Shown here: in pieces, positions 1 through 6,128 of the stretch
Numbering within the stretch: position 1 is the stretch's first letter
Layout: each line of letters opens with the position of its first letter
DNA from: Paracoccus sp. (in: a-proteobacteria)
GTDB lineage: Bacteria > Pseudomonadota > Alphaproteobacteria > Rhodobacterales > Rhodobacteraceae
Assembly: GCA_018056045.1 (NCBI GenBank)
Contig: JAGPGI010000148.1
Location: forward strand, 1-6,927
Direction of reading: 5' to 3'
Length of the DNA stretch: 6,927 nt
Program-made: the position numbers and the translations under genes
The notes under the pieces: model-generated
The model's input: only the letters and a program-made list of their open reading frames with translations
The model's database searches: none
Told to the model about the DNA's origin: nothing

Positions 1-1946
1 GCCTCGAGCTGCACATACTGGACCGGCGACAGCCGCGCGGCGCTACCCTGCCCGTGCAGATCGCGCATGGCCTCGTCGATACTGTCCAGATCGGTGATCA
101 GATCGCTGCGACCGGTGCTTTCGGTCCGGGCGCGCAGCCGCTCGAGGATGCGGGCGCGGCCGCTGTCATCCAGCATGGCGCGGGCGCTTTCCACACTCAG
201 CGTCTGGGCCGATTCCGTGGACATCCGGGGCTGGACGACGGCGCCCATGCGGGCGATCAGCGCCGAGGTCCGGGCCTCGGTGTCGCTGGGCCGCATCAGC
301 GACGGCGCGGGCACGCCCGCGCGCAGCGCAAGCGCGGCCAGTCGCGGGTCGCGCGCCCCTGCCGCCGCCTCGGTCAATTGGTCCGAGGCGCGTTTGGGTG
401 CCCGCGCCTCGGGTCCGGCGCCGGGCTGGCCGCGTCCGGCCCGCGCATCGGCGATCAGCAGCGCCGAGATCTCGGCGCCATGCCGCGCCCAGTCGAAGCT
501 CTCGTCGAAATTGCCCGGACCCAGCACTTCGGTCAGGGCCAGTTCCAGCCCGCCGCTGGGATCGGCGGCGGCAATGGCGCTTTCCAGCCCGCCCAGCCGG
601 ATGTCGCGCAGGGCCAGGGCCAGCAGCGCATCGGCATTGATGATCCCCGCGCCCATATCGCGCGGGAAGCCCGCCGGGCTGCGGGCGGTCTGGCGGGCGG
701 CGGCGCGGAACAGGGCCTGCACCGTGGTGCCGCGCCGCCGCGCCTCGGCCAGCACGACGGGGCGGCCGTGATGGCCAAGCCACAAGGCCGCGATCCCGGC
801 GCTGAGCGCCACCGCGAAAGAGGTGCCCTGACCGCCCGAGATGCCGGTCAGGGTGTGGGCCGGGTCGCGGGTATCGGCGCGCCAGACGAATTCCGCCGGC
901 GCCGAGAAGTCGATGGACGGCCCGCGCGAGGTGCCCTTCCACGGCTGGTCGGCGTTGTTGGTGCCGGCGACGGCGATGCATTCGGGATAGGCGGCCGGCC
1001 AGACGGTCAGGCCGACACAATTGCCGGCCGCAGCCATCACGACGATGTCGCGGGCCACCGCGCGGCGGATCGCGTCACGCAGGGCGCGGTTGAACAGTCC
1101 GCCCAGGCTCATGGTGATGACATGGGCGCCGATGCGGGTGGCGTGATCGACCGCGCGGGCCACCGGGCTTGCATTGGTGACCACGACATCATTGATGCAG
1201 CGGATCGGCACCAGCGTGGCGCGCGGGGCCGAGCCCTTGATCGCCGAACCCTCGCCCGAGGCGGCCACGCTGCTGGTGCTGGTGCCATGGCCGGGATTGG
1301 ACATGCGCGAGGACAGCGGGTCGGTCGGATCGGTGCCGCCCTCGATCAGGTTCAGCGTCCGGGTCCGGTCGATGCGGGTGTCCTTCAGCTCGACATGGTC
1401 GACGATGCCGGTATCGGGCTGGGCGATGGTGATGCCCCTGCCCTTGCCGGGCGCGCGTGCCCAGGCCTGATGCACCAATGTGCGGCGCAGCGCCCATTCC
1501 CTGTCGGCGGGGGCATTGCCCTGCACCCAGCAGAAGATATCGCCGACAACGCTTTCGGTGCCGGGCGGCGGCGCCTCGCTGGGATCGCCATAGGCCGCCG
1601 CGCCGGTATCGGGTTCGCAGGAGATGAGCCCCAGCCGTTCACGCAGCGCCTCGGCAATGCCGTAAAGCGCATCCTCGGGCAGGGTCATGTCGATCCCGTC
1701 GGGTGAAAACACCAGAAACGAGACATCCTCGTCGCCGCCGAACAGCGGCTCGAGGCGAAAGGCGCTGCTGCCGGTCAGTTCGGCCAGCCCGTCGCGCAAT
1801 GCGGCGATCTGCGCCTCTGCCGGCAGATCCGAAGGCGTGGGTTCCAGCACGAAGCGCATGCGCTCGGGGGTGAAGATCGGACGATCATCGGGCGCGGCAT
1901 CGCGCATCACCTCGCGCAGCAATGCCAGTCCTTGAAGCTGGGTCAT
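1..1946 (-). CDS. S8 (subtilisin-like) serine peptidase, C-terminus cut by window edge
   Basis: The minus-strand frame from the ATG at 1946 is open to the window edge (648 codons, no stop). The subtilase core lies at about residues 150-430. Asp178 sits in AQPDTGI, His220 in NPGHGTSTS, the oxyanion Asn309 in AAAGN and the nucleophile Ser376 in GGQGTSFAVALSAG. Triad spacing (42 and 156 residues) fits the family, so activity is expected. The proline usually following the GTSxA motif is absent. Residues 1-150 are a family-unknown N-terminal region that could act as a prodomain. No signal peptide or membrane segment is visible, so a cytoplasmic location is inferred. Residues 430-648 form an Ala/Arg/Glu-rich, probably helical extension I do not recognise. 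The start overlaps the stop of the upstream membrane-protein gene by ATGA, with a GAGGA ribosome site 6 bases upstream, indicating translational coupling. Substrate unknown. Subtilase assignment is firm; biological role is not. Confidence 0.93.
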   Translation of the reverse strand, partial: MTQLQGLALLREVMRDAAPDDRPIFTPERMRFVLEPTPSDLPAEAQIAALRDGLAELTGSSAFRLEPLFGGDEDVSFLVFSPDGIDMTLPEDALYGIAEALRERLGLISCEPDTGAAAYGDPSEAPPPGTESVVGDIFCWVQGNAPADREWALRRTLVHQAWARAPGKGRGITIAQPDTGIVDHVELKDTRIDRTRTLNLIEGGTDPTDPLSSRMSNPGHGTSTSSVAASGEGSAIKGSAPRATLVPIRCINDVVVTNASPVARAVDHATRIGAHVITMSLGGLFNRALRDAIRRAVARDIVVMAAAGNCVGLTVWPAAYPECIAVAGTNNADQPWKGTSRGPSIDFSAPAEFVWRADTRDPAHTLTGISGGQGTSFAVALSAGIAALWLGHHGRPVVLAEARRRGTTVQALFRAAARQTARSPAGFPRDMGAGIINADALLALALRDIRLGGLESAIAAADPSGGLELALTEVLGPGNFDESFDWARHGAEISALLIADARAGRGQPGAGPEARAPKRASDQLTEAAAGARDPRLAALALRAGVPAPSLMRPSDTEARTSALIARMGAVVQPRMSTESAQTLSVESARAMLDDSGRARILERLRARTESTGRSDLITDLDSIDEAMRDLHGQGSAARLSPVQYVQLE

Positions 1947-3043
1947 CGGGAATCCTCGCTTGTGACATGTGTTCCGGCGATGGCCGCAGCCAGTTCGGCA
2001 GCCTTGTCCACCTGTGCCTTGAGATGGGCCAGCGCCTCGTTGGCGCGGGTCAGGGCGGCGTTGCTGCTGTCGCGGCTCAGCGCGCCGATGGCGTATTTGG
2101 CGCTGGCTGCCGCCCGTCTGGCGCTGTCCTGTGCCGCGGCGGCGCTGGCAAGCGCCGGCCCGGCGCTTTCCGGATGCGGGCCTGCAAGTGATTTTGCCAT
2201 CTCGTCCAGCCGGTCCTGTTCGGCGGCCAACGCGGCCTCGAGTTCCCGGGCCGAGTTGCCGAAGGGCATGGCCGAGATGCGCTCGAACAGGCTCTTGCCC
2301 CAGCGCTCGATGGCGGCGATCGCCTCGGCGGCCATCATGCCCGCGACCACGGCGATCAGCGCAATCGGATAGGGGTTCAGGGGATCGGCGTTGCCATCGG
2401 CGGTCAGCACGATCTGGCCGACCTGCACCAGCATGTAGATCACAAAGGCCATGACCGCGCCCAGAAGCGGGCGGATGAAATAATCGGCGGAGGTGGGCCT
2501 GTCCGCCTCGGGGGCGACAAAGGCGCGGGCGACGGCGATGATGCCGCCAAGGGCGCCCATCATCAGCGTCAGCAACAGCACAAGCTGGCCGGGTGTGGCC
2601 CGCGCCAACAGCGGCCAGCGCCAGGAATGCAGCGCCAGTTGCATGTCGTTGGCGGCGGCGCGGGCCTGGCTCGATGCCTCCCCGAGCATTTCCAGCCGGT
2701 CATCCACGGCCGCGATCATGGCCTTGAGATGGGCGATATCGGCGGCCTCGGCGTCCAGCCGGATCTGCAGGTCCTTGTCGCCGGCCCTGCCCGCGATCAA
2801 CTGCGCGCGCAGGGTCTCGGCCAGAACCAGCTTTTCGTCAAGCTGCTCGCGTTCGCGCAGGATCAGCGCGACCGCGCCATGGGTTTCCGAACTTCGGGCG
2901 AGGCCGCGCCAGTTCAGTTCCGGCATGATGGCGATGCTGACGACAAAGGCGGTGACCACGCCCAGGATCAGCAGCAATCCGGCGGCAAAGCCACCGAAGC
3001 GGACGCGCAGAGTATTCCAGCCCTCAGTGCCGCTGTATGACAT
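1943..3043 (-). CDS. Four-TM coiled-coil membrane protein of unknown function, coupled to the S8 peptidase
   Basis: 366-residue protein. Hydrophobic segments are visible at about residues 19-40, 152-172, 190-213 and 225-245. Arginines before segment 1, between segments 2 and 3, and after segment 4, with an acidic loop (ADGNADP) between 3 and 4, predict both termini inside. Residues about 55-138 form a charged heptad-like helical region that would lie outside the membrane, and 260-355 an Ala/Glu/Lys-rich coiled coil in the cytoplasm. The block from GALGGIIAVARAF through RPLLGAVMAFVIY to NPYPIALIAVVAG has the look of a widespread uncharacterised membrane module (from memory, not searched). The ATG at 3043 is preceded by GGAG with a 7-base gap. 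Its TGA overlaps the start of the S8 peptidase gene (ATGA), so the two are probably translated together. A scaffold or membrane tether for the peptidase is a reasonable guess. Function unknown. Confidence 0.9.
   Translation of the reverse strand: MSYSGTEGWNTLRVRFGGFAAGLLLILGVVTAFVVSIAIMPELNWRGLARSSETHGAVALILREREQLDEKLVLAETLRAQLIAGRAGDKDLQIRLDAEAADIAHLKAMIAAVDDRLEMLGEASSQARAAANDMQLALHSWRWPLLARATPGQLVLLLTLMMGALGGIIAVARAFVAPEADRPTSADYFIRPLLGAVMAFVIYMLVQVGQIVLTADGNADPLNPYPIALIAVVAGMMAAEAIAAIERWGKSLFERISAMPFGNSARELEAALAAEQDRLDEMAKSLAGPHPESAGPALASAAAAQDSARRAAASAKYAIGALSRDSSNAALTRANEALAHLKAQVDKAAELAAAIAGTHVTSEDSR
1953..1957 (-). promoter_or_regulatory. Ribosome binding site of the S8 peptidase gene
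   Basis: GAGGA on the minus strand, 6 bases before the ATG at 1946. It lies inside the last codons of the upstream membrane-protein gene and supports the ATGA-overlap start. Confidence 0.7.
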
Positions 3044-3050
3044 CGCGGCG

Positions 3051-3054
3051 CTCC
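3051..3054 (-). promoter_or_regulatory. Ribosome binding site of the membrane-protein gene
   Basis: GGAG on the minus strand, 7 bases before the ATG at 3043. It decides for this start. An ATG at 3056 is in another frame and opens only about ten codons. Confidence 0.6.
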
Positions 3055-3144
3055 ATGATCCAAGAAAGCCGGTCTCACCCGGGCAGCGGTGAAACGATCG
3101 GCCAAGGGCCGCAACCTGGCGCGGCGGTTCGATATCCCGTCATG

Positions 3145-3166
3145 AAAACGGGCGAGGAATCGCCCG
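3145..3166 (-). terminator. Terminator-like hairpin upstream of the membrane-protein gene
   Basis: CGGGCGA (3149-3155) pairs perfectly with TCGCCCG (3160-3166) around a 4-base loop. Read on the minus strand, the 7-bp GC-rich stem is followed at once by TTTT (3148-3145), the form of a short Rho-independent terminator. There is no T run on the plus side. It lies about 100 bases before the membrane-protein start, so it could attenuate a leader or end a short separate transcript. The T run is short, so termination efficiency is uncertain. Confidence 0.45.
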
Positions 3167-3336
3167 ATCCGTGACAGGGTATCACGATTCGCGGGCTCTC
3201 GGCGCGCGGATTTCGGGCCGTTCACCGGCGATGCAAGGCCCGCAAAGCCAAAAACGCGGGAAAGCGCGCATTTTGCGCCCTGCGCCGATGGGCTTGGCAT
3301 GTTCTGGCCGCGAAGCCACCGCAACGCAGCGTAAGA

Positions 3337-3364
3337 ATTTTCGTTTTGGCGCTAAAGCGGTCAA
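3337..3364 (-). promoter_or_regulatory. Candidate minus-strand promoter inside the inverted repeat
   Basis: On the minus strand, TTGACC (3364-3359) and GAAAAT (3342-3337) are separated by 16 bases, a fair sigma-70-type match. The -10 falls exactly in the left repeat arm, so a protein on the repeat would block it. A transcript would start near 3330 and meet the hairpin at 3166-3145 before reaching the membrane-protein gene. Confidence 0.3.
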
Positions 3365-3374
3365 AAACGAAAAT
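3346..3374 (+). promoter_or_regulatory. Candidate glpD promoter inside the inverted repeat
   Basis: TTGGCG (3346-3351), 17 bases, then GAAAAT (3369-3374). The -10 is the right arm of the repeat, an arrangement that suits repression. The match is moderate, and it competes with the candidate at 3381-3408. Confidence 0.3.
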
Positions 3375-3380
3375 CTGCGC

Positions 3381-3408
3381 TTGACCGATCCTCCGCTCGC
3401 GTTACACC
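3381..3408 (+). promoter_or_regulatory. Alternative glpD promoter
   Basis: TTGACC (3381-3386), 16 bases, then TACACC (3403-3408). The -35 is good and the -10 weak. It lies 6 bases right of the inverted repeat and would give a leader of roughly 40 bases before the glpD GTG. Confidence 0.3.
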
Positions 3409-3439
3409 TTGCTGGCAGGGAAACGGGCACTGCACATAT

Positions 3440-3446
3440 GGGGGAA
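3440..3446 (+). promoter_or_regulatory. Ribosome binding site of glpD
   Basis: GGGGGAA lies 7 bases before the GTG at 3454. It supports GTG 3454 rather than the in-frame TTG at 3409, which would add 15 non-conserved residues. Confidence 0.55.
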
Positions 3447-3453
3447 TTGCGGC

Positions 3454-5037
3454 GTGTCATCGTCAGAACGTCCGATCGTCGATCTGTTCATCATCGGCGG
3501 CGGCATCAATGGCTGCGGCATTGCCCGCGACGCCGCCGGGCGCGGTCTTTCGGTCACCATAGCCGAGATGGGCGATCTGGCGCAGGGAACCTCCTCGGCC
3601 TCGACCAAGCTGTTTCACGGCGGGCTGCGCTATCTGGAATATTTCGAGTTCCGTCTGGTGCGCGAGGCGCTGGAGGAACGCGAAACCCTGCTGAGCGCCA
3701 TGCCCCATATCTCATGGCCTATGCGCTTCGTGCTGCCCTATTCGCCTGACATGCGCTTCGAAAGCGACACGCCGACCTCGCGCCTTCTGGGTCTGGCGAT
3801 GCCCTGGATGAAGGGCCGCCGTCCGGCATGGCTGATCCGGCTGGGACTGTTTCTTTATGACCATCTGGGCGGCAGGAAGATCCTGCCCGGCACCTCGAAA
3901 CTGGATCTGTCCTCTGATCCGCTGGGCAGGCCGCTGAAGCCGGGTTTTCGCACCGGCTGGGAATATTCCGATTGCTGGGTGCAGGATTCGCGGCTGGTGG
4001 TGCTGAACGCCCGCGACGCCGAGGCGCGCGGCGCCACCATCCTGACCCGGACCCGCGTCACCATGGCCCAGCGTCTGGGCGATCTGTGGCAGATCACGAC
4101 CGAAGGACCGGAGGGTGCGCAGACCTATCACGCCCGCGCGCTGGTCAATGCTGGTGGACCGTGGGTCGAGGATATCATCCGCAATGTCGCGCATATCCCC
4201 TCGACCGAGGGGGTGCGGCTGGTGCGCGGCAGCCATATCGTGGTGCCGAAACTTTACGATCATGACCGCTGCTATTTCTTTCAGGGGACCGACGGGCGGA
4301 TCATCTTTGCCATCCCCTATGAGCAGGACTTCACCCTGATCGGCACCACCGACATGGACCACAAGGGTCTGCCGGGCGAGGCCCGCTGCACGGACGAGGA
4401 GCGCGATTATCTGTGCGCCTTTGCCAGCCAGTATTTCGCCCGCCCGGTGACCCCCGATCAGGTGGTCTGGACCTATTCGGGCGTCCGGCCGCTTTACAAT
4501 GACGGCGCCAAATCGGCGACGGCGGCAACGCGGGATTATGTGCTGAGCCTGAACGATCAGGGCGCACCGCTGTTGAACGTCTTTGGCGGCAAGATCACCA
4601 CCTATCGCCGGCTGGCGGAAAGCGCGCTGGCAAAGCTTGCGCCCTTCTTCCCCAAGGCTTCGGGCAAGTGGACGGCGCGCGTGCCCCTGCCGGGCGGCGA
4701 TTTCCCGGTCGATGGCGTCGAGGCGCTGGTCGCGCAACTGAGCGCCACCTATCCGTTCCTCAGCCCGCGCCTCGCGCGGCGGCTGGTGCGCACCTATGGC
4801 ACCGAGGCCTTTCGCCTGCTGGGCGACGCAAAGAGCCTCTCGGATCTGGGCCGCGATTTCGGGGCCGGCCTGACCGAGGCCGAGGTCAACTGGCTGGTGC
4901 GCAACGAATACGCCCTGAGCGCGCAGGACATCCTGTGGCGGCGCACGAAGCTGGGGCTGCATATGAACGACGAACAGGTCCGCGCGCTGGATGACTTCAT
5001 CGCGGCCATGCCAGCCGTGACCGCCGCGGCAGAGTAG
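3454..5037 (+). CDS. glpD: Aerobic glycerol-3-phosphate dehydrogenase, FAD-dependent
   Basis: GlpD oxidises sn-glycerol 3-phosphate to dihydroxyacetone phosphate and passes electrons to quinone at the inner face of the membrane. From GTG 3454 the protein is 527 residues (E. coli GlpD is 501). The FAD-binding GGGINGCGIARDAAGRG starts at residue 15. TSSASTKLFHGGLRYLE follows, with Arg59/Tyr60 matching E. coli Arg54/Tyr55. YSGVRPL (Arg345) and FGGKITTYR (Lys380) match the E. coli substrate-binding Arg317 and Lys354. The C-terminal domain (about 395-527) has the usual YPFL, ARTYG-like and LWRRTKLG blocks. Compared with E. coli from memory, about 22 residues (102-123) are inserted before PAWLIRLGLFLYDHLG. 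The gene is first in the glp operon, 9 bases before glpS, and probably controlled through the upstream inverted repeat. Identity is secure; the exact start is slightly uncertain. Confidence 0.97.
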   Translation: MSSSERPIVDLFIIGGGINGCGIARDAAGRGLSVTIAEMGDLAQGTSSASTKLFHGGLRYLEYFEFRLVREALEERETLLSAMPHISWPMRFVLPYSPDMRFESDTPTSRLLGLAMPWMKGRRPAWLIRLGLFLYDHLGGRKILPGTSKLDLSSDPLGRPLKPGFRTGWEYSDCWVQDSRLVVLNARDAEARGATILTRTRVTMAQRLGDLWQITTEGPEGAQTYHARALVNAGGPWVEDIIRNVAHIPSTEGVRLVRGSHIVVPKLYDHDRCYFFQGTDGRIIFAIPYEQDFTLIGTTDMDHKGLPGEARCTDEERDYLCAFASQYFARPVTPDQVVWTYSGVRPLYNDGAKSATAATRDYVLSLNDQGAPLLNVFGGKITTYRRLAESALAKLAPFFPKASGKWTARVPLPGGDFPVDGVEALVAQLSATYPFLSPRLARRLVRTYGTEAFRLLGDAKSLSDLGRDFGAGLTEAEVNWLVRNEYALSAQDILWRRTKLGLHMNDEQVRALDDFIAAMPAVTAAAE

Positions 5038-5041
5038 GGGG
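5036..5041 (+). promoter_or_regulatory. Ribosome binding site of glpS
   Basis: AGGGGG overlaps the glpD stop codon (TAG, 5035-5037) and stands 5 bases before the GTG at 5047, supporting that unusual start and coupling to glpD. Confidence 0.6.
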
Positions 5042-5046
5042 AAGAC

Positions 5047-6126
5047 GTGCTGGAATTGCAGGGCGTGTCGCGCATGGTCGGGGGCAGGGTGCATATCCAT
5101 CCAACCCAGCTGACCTTGCTGAAGGGCACGATGAACGTGTTGCTGGGGCCGACCTTGTCGGGCAAGACCAGCCTGATGCGGCTGATGGCGGGGCTGGACC
5201 AGCCCACGGCCGGCCGGGTGATCTGGGACGGGCAGGACGTGACCGGCCAGCGCGTGCAGGACCGCGGCGTCGCCATGGTCTATCAGCAGTTCATCAACTA
5301 TCCGGGGCTGACGGTTTACGAAAACATCGCATCGCCCCTGCGCATCCTTGGCCGCCCCGCCGACGAGATCGACCGCAAGGTCCACGAGACCGCCGAGATG
5401 ATGCGCCTGACGCCCATGCTGACCCGCAAACCGCTGGAGCTGTCGGGCGGCCAGCAGCAACGCTGCGCCCTGGCGCGCGCGCTGGTCAAGGGCGCGGGGC
5501 TGGTGCTGCTGGATGAGCCGCTGGCGAACCTCGACTACAAGCTGCGCGAGGAATTGCGTGTCGAGATCCCCCGCATCTTCGAGGCCTCGGGCGCGATCTT
5601 TGTCTATGCGACGACCGAACCCGAAGAGGCGCTGCTGCTGGGCGGGAATACCGCGACCTTGTGGCAGGGGCGCGTGACCCAGTTCGGCCCGACGCCGCAG
5701 GTCTATCGCCAGCCGGTGGATGCCACCACCGCGCGGGTGTTCTCCGATCCGCCGATGAACTTCATGGCGGCGCGAAAACAGGGCGGGCGGGTCAGCCTTG
5801 GCGACAGCGCCGCGCCGGTCGCGGGCTTTGACGGGCTGCCGGACGGGGCCTATCAGGCGGGCTTCCGCGCCAACCACCTGCATCTGCGGCAGCACAGCGA
5901 CACGGCCATCGCCTTTGACTGCGTGCTGGCCGTGACCGAGATCACCGGCTCGGAAACCTTCATCCATGTCGATCATGGCACGGACCGCTGGGTCGGGCTG
6001 GTCGAGGGCGTCCACAACCTCACGCAGGGGCAGGAGCTGACCGTCTGGCTGGACCCGGCGCATGTCTATCTGTTCGACGCAGCCGGCCGGCTTGCCGCGC
6101 CCGCATCCTATGCAAAGGCAGCCTGA
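5047..6126 (+). CDS. glpS: Glycerol ABC importer ATP-binding subunit GlpS
   Basis: 359-residue MalK/UgpC-type ATPase, predicted to power glycerol uptake at the inner membrane with GlpT and the GlpP/GlpQ permeases. Visible motifs: Walker A GPTLSGKTS (34-42), Q-loop VYQQF (Gln80), a perfect signature LSGGQQQR (132-139), Walker B LVLLDEP (152-158, catalytic Glu157) and D-loop ANLD (160-163). The H-loop is abnormal: VYATTEPEEA places Thr190 where VYVTHDQ-type proteins have the switch histidine. The A-loop aromatic also seems missing (MVGG, 10-13). Residues about 240-359 form the C-terminal regulatory (TOBE-like) domain. The GTG start has a strong ribosome site 9 bases after glpD, and glpT follows 2 bases after the stop. 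The glpD-ATPase-ATPase order matches the glycerol operon described in Rhizobium leguminosarum (glpSTPQUV); that link comes from memory. A related polyol or glycerol-phosphate substrate is possible. Confidence 0.88.
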   Translation: MLELQGVSRMVGGRVHIHPTQLTLLKGTMNVLLGPTLSGKTSLMRLMAGLDQPTAGRVIWDGQDVTGQRVQDRGVAMVYQQFINYPGLTVYENIASPLRILGRPADEIDRKVHETAEMMRLTPMLTRKPLELSGGQQQRCALARALVKGAGLVLLDEPLANLDYKLREELRVEIPRIFEASGAIFVYATTEPEEALLLGGNTATLWQGRVTQFGPTPQVYRQPVDATTARVFSDPPMNFMAARKQGGRVSLGDSAAPVAGFDGLPDGAYQAGFRANHLHLRQHSDTAIAFDCVLAVTEITGSETFIHVDHGTDRWVGLVEGVHNLTQGQELTVWLDPAHVYLFDAAGRLAAPASYAKAA

Positions 6127-6128
6127 CC

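Larger units (their letters stand above)
3337..3374. promoter_or_regulatory. Inverted repeat, candidate GlpR (DeoR-family) operator
   Basis: ATTTTCGTTTT (3337-3347) and AAAACGAAAAT (3364-3374) are perfect 11-bp inverted arms separated by 16 bases. The spacer contains a smaller near-centred hairpin (CGCT/AGCG at 3350-3359). TTCG/CGAA cores are typical of glycerol-3-phosphate-responsive GlpR operators in E. coli, and the site sits about 80 bases upstream of glpD. Because of the symmetry, promoter-like hexamers occur within it on both strands. Binding by GlpR is inferred; no glpR gene is in the window. Confidence 0.55.
3044..3453. other. Divergent intergenic region
   Basis: About 410 bases between the start of the left unit and the start of glpD, with no convincing protein-coding gene. 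The short frames crossing it are Arg/Ala/Pro-rich and lack family features. It holds a terminator-like hairpin (3145-3166, minus strand) and an AT-richer block around 3331-3376 with a perfect inverted repeat and promoter-like hexamers. Between about 3170 and 3330 I see only weak 5-bp hairpins (for example GCGCA/TGCGC at 3266-3278). Confidence 0.8.

Noticed and set aside
54..1706. 550-codon open frame on the plus strand
   Set aside because: It is antisense to the S8 peptidase frame, which carries the complete triad motifs. Its translation is rich in Gly, Arg, Gln and His without domain features, as expected from the reverse of a GC-rich gene.
3266..3278. Small hairpin GCGCA/TGCGC with a 3-base loop
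   Set aside because: Only 5 bp, no T run on either side; expected by chance in this composition.
2968..3324. 118-codon minus-strand frame covering part of the spacer
   Set aside because: Overlaps the start of the membrane-protein gene, has Arg/Ala-rich nonsense-like sequence and no good ribosome site.
3409..3453. Upstream TTG start for glpD, adding 15 residues
   Set aside because: The added residues are not like GlpD N-termini, and GTG 3454 has a GGGGGAA ribosome site at the right distance.
3171..3749. 192-codon plus-strand frame across the spacer into glpD
   Set aside because: It runs out of frame into glpD and shows no domain; the spacer part looks non-coding.
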